Assembly: GCA_020086605.1 (NCBI GenBank) | Contig: JACBWW010000067.1 | Coordinates: forward strand, 876,425 to 940,424 | Source of the DNA: Lanius collurio | Lineage: Eukaryota > Chordata > Aves > Passeriformes > Laniidae | DNA: 64,000 bases | Direction of reading: 5' to 3' | Shown: positions 61,119 to 64,000 of the stretch, piece after piece | Position numbering within the stretch: position 1 is the first letter of the stretch | Layout of the letters: every line of letters starts with the position of its first letter | Made by a program: the position numbers and the translations under genes | The notes under the pieces: model-generated | Seen by the model: only the letters and a program-made list of their open reading frames with translations | Told to the model about the DNA's origin: nothing | Database searches by the model: none

Positions 61119-62057
61119 AGGAGACATAATAGGAAGAGTGTTTGGCATAATGAATGAATGACTAGGACAGCACAAGAGGCAGCTGGGAGTCATTTCAAAG
61201 GCAGGCCTGCAGTATGTTGCTCATTACGCTCTTCAACAGAACAGCTGGTGTGTTGTCATTATGTGACAGACACGCATCAGAGAAGTTACTGCTCGGCAGA
61301 CAAGGTGAAAGCCATTCACATTCCCAACGACCTCTGCACTCTTCGCTCCTTTCTACGTCCTGAGCCTCAGCAAACAGCCTGTGCAGGGAATGAAGTGAAG
61401 CTTGGAAGGAAGAAACATGCTCCATTTCAAAGAGGAACAGGACACAAGTTTACAGTTGCCCATGGTCTAGAATGCAAACCACTGTCTTTCATGGGTCCCA
61501 ATTAAAAAAAAAAAATAAAAAAATCAGGTAGATGCAAATACAGGGCCCATTTTCCTCAGAAGCAGCTTCCTCTGATCTCATACCCAACTGTATTTCCCTC
61601 AAGCAGCCACAACAGTGGACTCCTTCATAACTATCCAGTTCCAACACCTTGCAGTGGGATGTTTTTCCTGGGCCCTCCCGTGATAAATGATTGTGTCCTG
61701 AAACATGGGGTTTTTTAGAGCCTCCTGCACAGCTATTTGTCCCTTGGCTTGCTCTCCAGATCACAGCAATGTGGTCAGCATCTCGTGTTCATACTATGTT
61801 TCCTCTGGCATTTAGTGAAAGGAAGAGCAGAACTGATCTTGTTGAGGCTGCATGTGTGAAGTGAGCCCAGCTACAGAAGCACTGTCTGTTGGAGACATAA
61901 ATCTATGGAGTCACTGCTTTGACACCAGAAGGTCTGTGCAAGCAACTGTTACCTTACTGCTGCCCTCAGCATTAATTCATGCCTGAAGATGGCAGCATCT
62001 TTCCTCCAAGAAATCTTTCCTCTGCTCACTGTTGCACCTTTTCTTTTTTAAACTCAC

Positions 62058-62143
62058 CTGTCACTCCAGTCTCCTTTCCACTCAATTTTTCCCCATGGAT
62101 TTCTCAGTCTCACTAGGTTTTCTGGTCCATATTGACAAGTCAC
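62058..62143 (-). CDS. CAPN14: CAPN14 window exon 2: protease core with catalytic Asn
   Basis: 86 nt, phase 0 in and phase 2 out, between TTTTCTGCAG and ACAG|GTGAGT. It encodes residues 23-51, including [24 protein letters not shown] carries the catalytic-triad Asn that orients the His of the previous exon, and E-W-x-G-x-W-S-D is invariant in active calpains. The catalytic geometry on this side is therefore intact. Confidence 0.97.
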
Positions 62144-62726
62144 CTGCAGAAAACAGTAACACTGTGCTTACCAAGGTCTCAGCAGTTCTCATCTGGTTTA
62201 TATCATTGTACTGTCAGACATTAACAACAATCTTGTTTGTTCTCATAGATCACAGCAAATATGATTATAAAAATATTTGAACGTGCAACACTGAATTCCA
62301 GCAGCCATGAGATTAAGGTGCTTTATCTTACATTCTAAACTGAAACCAGAGACATGACAGATTCCTAATCTAAAGGCTTGACTGTAAATTCCTCTTCCTT
62401 TCCAACATCTGCTCATTTTATACTCATGTGAAAGCCAAGTCCTACCCCAGTGCAATGGCACAGCACAATGCAGCCCCCCAAGGGTGACCACACAGATTAA
62501 GGCTTCCTGAACTGGGATGCCATGGCAGGGGGAGAGGGAGCCAGGCCAATTAGGGGCTTTGTTGGCAGCACACAGCAGAACAGCTGACTTCATACTGTTT
62601 CCACATGCTTGGCCAGTCCCTTAATGCTGCCTGGCTCTTCATCTTATCAGAGGAGCCAGACTGACAGACACATTACCGAACAACTCCACACCTCCACCCT
62701 CCTGCTCCTCCTGTGGGAGACACAAA

Positions 62727-62748
62727 TTGTTGGTTAATTTTCTGTCAA
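62727..62748. repeat. 22-bp exact repeat, copy 2
   Basis: Direct copy of 61097-61118, 1630 bp away in the next CAPN14 intron. There is no wider similarity around it. Confidence 0.7.
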
Positions 62749-63527
62749 TTGAGCCTCATGCAGCTCACTTCTTCTAGCCTTTCTAGTATCTCTTCCTAGA
62801 GGTACTGAACATGCTTTCACCAGCATGTCCAAAGCCCCACAGAGTCCTTTGCCATCCCTGTCAAACTCCTCTTGAGGCTGGATGAGACAGTCATCCACCA
62901 GTTCAGGAGGGAGAAGCTCCTACTCTTTGGGACCTATTATTTCACTGTCCTTTATCTCTAGACAAATATCTTAAGGGGACTCCCAGCAATACTTCTACAG
63001 ATTTGTGGGGTTCCCCTGCACTGTCTGCACAGGAGCACAGTTCACTTCTTTTACCCTACCCCTGACTCAAATTTCTATCTGCAGTTTTTCATATTTTGGC
63101 CTTTACAGCCTTACTTCTCTATGGCCTCTCCACAGGCTTCAGAGGAAGGCTTTTAACCCCAAGTAGAAAGCACATCCCCAAGTTTCAGCACATCCTCCCA
63201 GCAGCTCCAAAGGCCAGTCCTTTCATTCTTAACAGCTAAGATGCATTTCTAGGTGATGGTCTCAGGAGAGTCCTGTGAATCATCCCACCTTTAGAGATAC
63301 ACTGATCCATAACCATTGTCCTTTACATCGAGGCCTCCAAATTAAAAATAACATACTTAGAAAGCAAATCTTAACAAAGCACACAGTCTCTTTTAGCCTT
63401 TGACTAAGAAAAGAGTATCGAGGAGGAGATATTATAGTTGCTCTGATCAAAGGTTGAACATATGACTGCAAAAAAAAAGGCTGATATCCTAATTAACCTG
63501 GATCCAGGACATTTGGGCTGGTCTTAC

Positions 63528-63593
63528 CTTTCTAATACCAGTTACTGTGTAGGCATGACCAGCAACAAGCCCATTCTTCAGGACCTTTGTTGT
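63528..63593 (-). CDS. CAPN14: CAPN14 window exon 1: protease core with catalytic His
   Basis: 66 nt = 22 whole codons, between TTTCTTGTATACAG and AAAG|GTAAGA. It encodes TTKVLKNGLVAGHAYTVTG and IRK (residues 1-22 of the visible part). G-H-A-Y-T/S holds the catalytic His of the Cys-His-Asn triad. Six codons shorter than the 84-nt exon of CAPN1/2, matching the shorter loop before NGLV in human CAPN14. Earlier exons, including the Cys, are past the window edge. Confidence 0.95.
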
Positions 63594-64000
63594 CTGTATA
63601 CAAGAAAGAGAAACAAAAGGAAAATAAACCTTTTCTTCTATGCCTACTCATACAGCAGACTCACACCAGCACTAGAAACCTGTACTTGTGTAAGCAATGA
63701 CTGTCAAAGTAAAAGGAGAACTGAAAATAAATAAATAAATGGAAGCTCCTAAGAGCAGATTTTGCAGTATGCTTGGAATTGGAGGTTGAATGTGAATGTC
63801 CCTTCCTAAACTGTGGATCTTCAGCTAGAGACCATCTCACTTTAAGGAAGTCCAGGAGGTTTTGATTTTCAGAAAAGCAGAGTTTCCCAACATCTGAGGT
63901 GGTAGCATAAAGCTTGGAAGCCAAGATTTTAATGCATGTTCTGAACTACACATCTCTCTACCTTAGCTGTAACTTTATTCCATGTGTGTCTGTACCTCAC
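63594..64000 (-). other. CAPN14: CAPN14 intron upstream of window exon 1 (edge)
   Basis: No further calpain exon is readable here. On the minus strand the window begins GTGAGGTACAG, which looks like a splice donor. If so, the preceding exon ends at the first base outside the window and in phase 0. A short (AAAT)n run lies near 63725-63740. Confidence 0.6.

Larger units (their letters stand above)
48220..64000 (-). other. CAPN14: CAPN14 gene, 3' portion (16 exons, truncated at right edge)
   Basis: Calpain-14 is a non-lysosomal Ca2+-regulated cysteine protease; in human it is an IL-13-induced oesophageal epithelial calpain. Sixteen exons were found by matching GT-AG sites, phase and calpain family motifs. 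They total 1344 nt = 447 residues plus stop, with every junction in frame. Local residue numbers used below count from the first window codon (1-447). From memory human CAPN14 is 684 residues, so about 237 N-terminal residues, including the catalytic Cys, lie beyond 64000. Exon sizes 86, 75, 12, 37, 58, 65, 69, 79 and 117 follow the classical calpain pattern. Introns are 116 bp to 1.9 kb and show nothing else besides the repeats listed. The final bases of the window read GTGAGG on the minus strand, which would suit the donor of the next upstream exon. Confidence 0.95.

Noticed and set aside
1..64000. CRISPR arrays, operons, phage or bacterial defence genes
   Set aside because: The window is vertebrate nuclear DNA with spliced genes; there are no direct-repeat/spacer arrays and no prokaryotic gene organisation.

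Overview
This is vertebrate genomic DNA: intron-rich, with tiny exons carrying GT-AG splice sites, a CpG-island promoter, and sparse repeats. A CR1 LINE 3' end with the typical ATTCTACG-ATTCTGTA tail, an ERVL-like LTR and an otherwise low repeat density point to a bird, possibly a passerine (inference). There is no bacterial-style gene content. Almost every long open frame here is chance reading through intronic or GC-rich sequence.

Two genes can be supported, both on the minus strand. (1) GALNT14: only its first coding exon is present (30985-31113, 43 codons, type II membrane anchor of a Golgi polypeptide GalNAc-transferase), set in a CpG island of about 30.6-31.6 kb. Everything left of it (1-30984) is the large first intron. 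(2) CAPN14: the last 16 coding exons of a classical-fold calpain are spread over 48220-63593. I assembled them exon by exon from splice sites and reading phase. They sum to 1344 nt (447 codons plus stop), and every junction keeps frame. They cover the end of the protease core (catalytic His in GHAYT and Asn in RNPWG), the calpain beta-sandwich domain (including a 12-nt microexon), the linker, and a penta-EF-hand domain ending in WMMMTLYS. The catalytic Cys exons lie beyond the right edge.

The gene order (GALNT14 first exon, then the 3' end of CAPN14 upstream of it, same strand) matches what I recall of human 2p23, where CAPN14 lies between GALNT14 and EHD3. The 16.5 kb between the two genes holds a truncated CR1, a striking 20-bp perfect hairpin and small satellites, but no exon I can recognise.

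The GALNT14 intron carries a probable solo ERVL-type LTR, a pair of 106-bp, about 95% identical direct copies of an unidentified element 6.4 kb apart, and two short perfect inverted repeats. No previously undescribed system is evident. The points most worth a second look are the hairpin at 43190-43237, the duplicated 106-bp element, and the microexon and weak donors of CAPN14.
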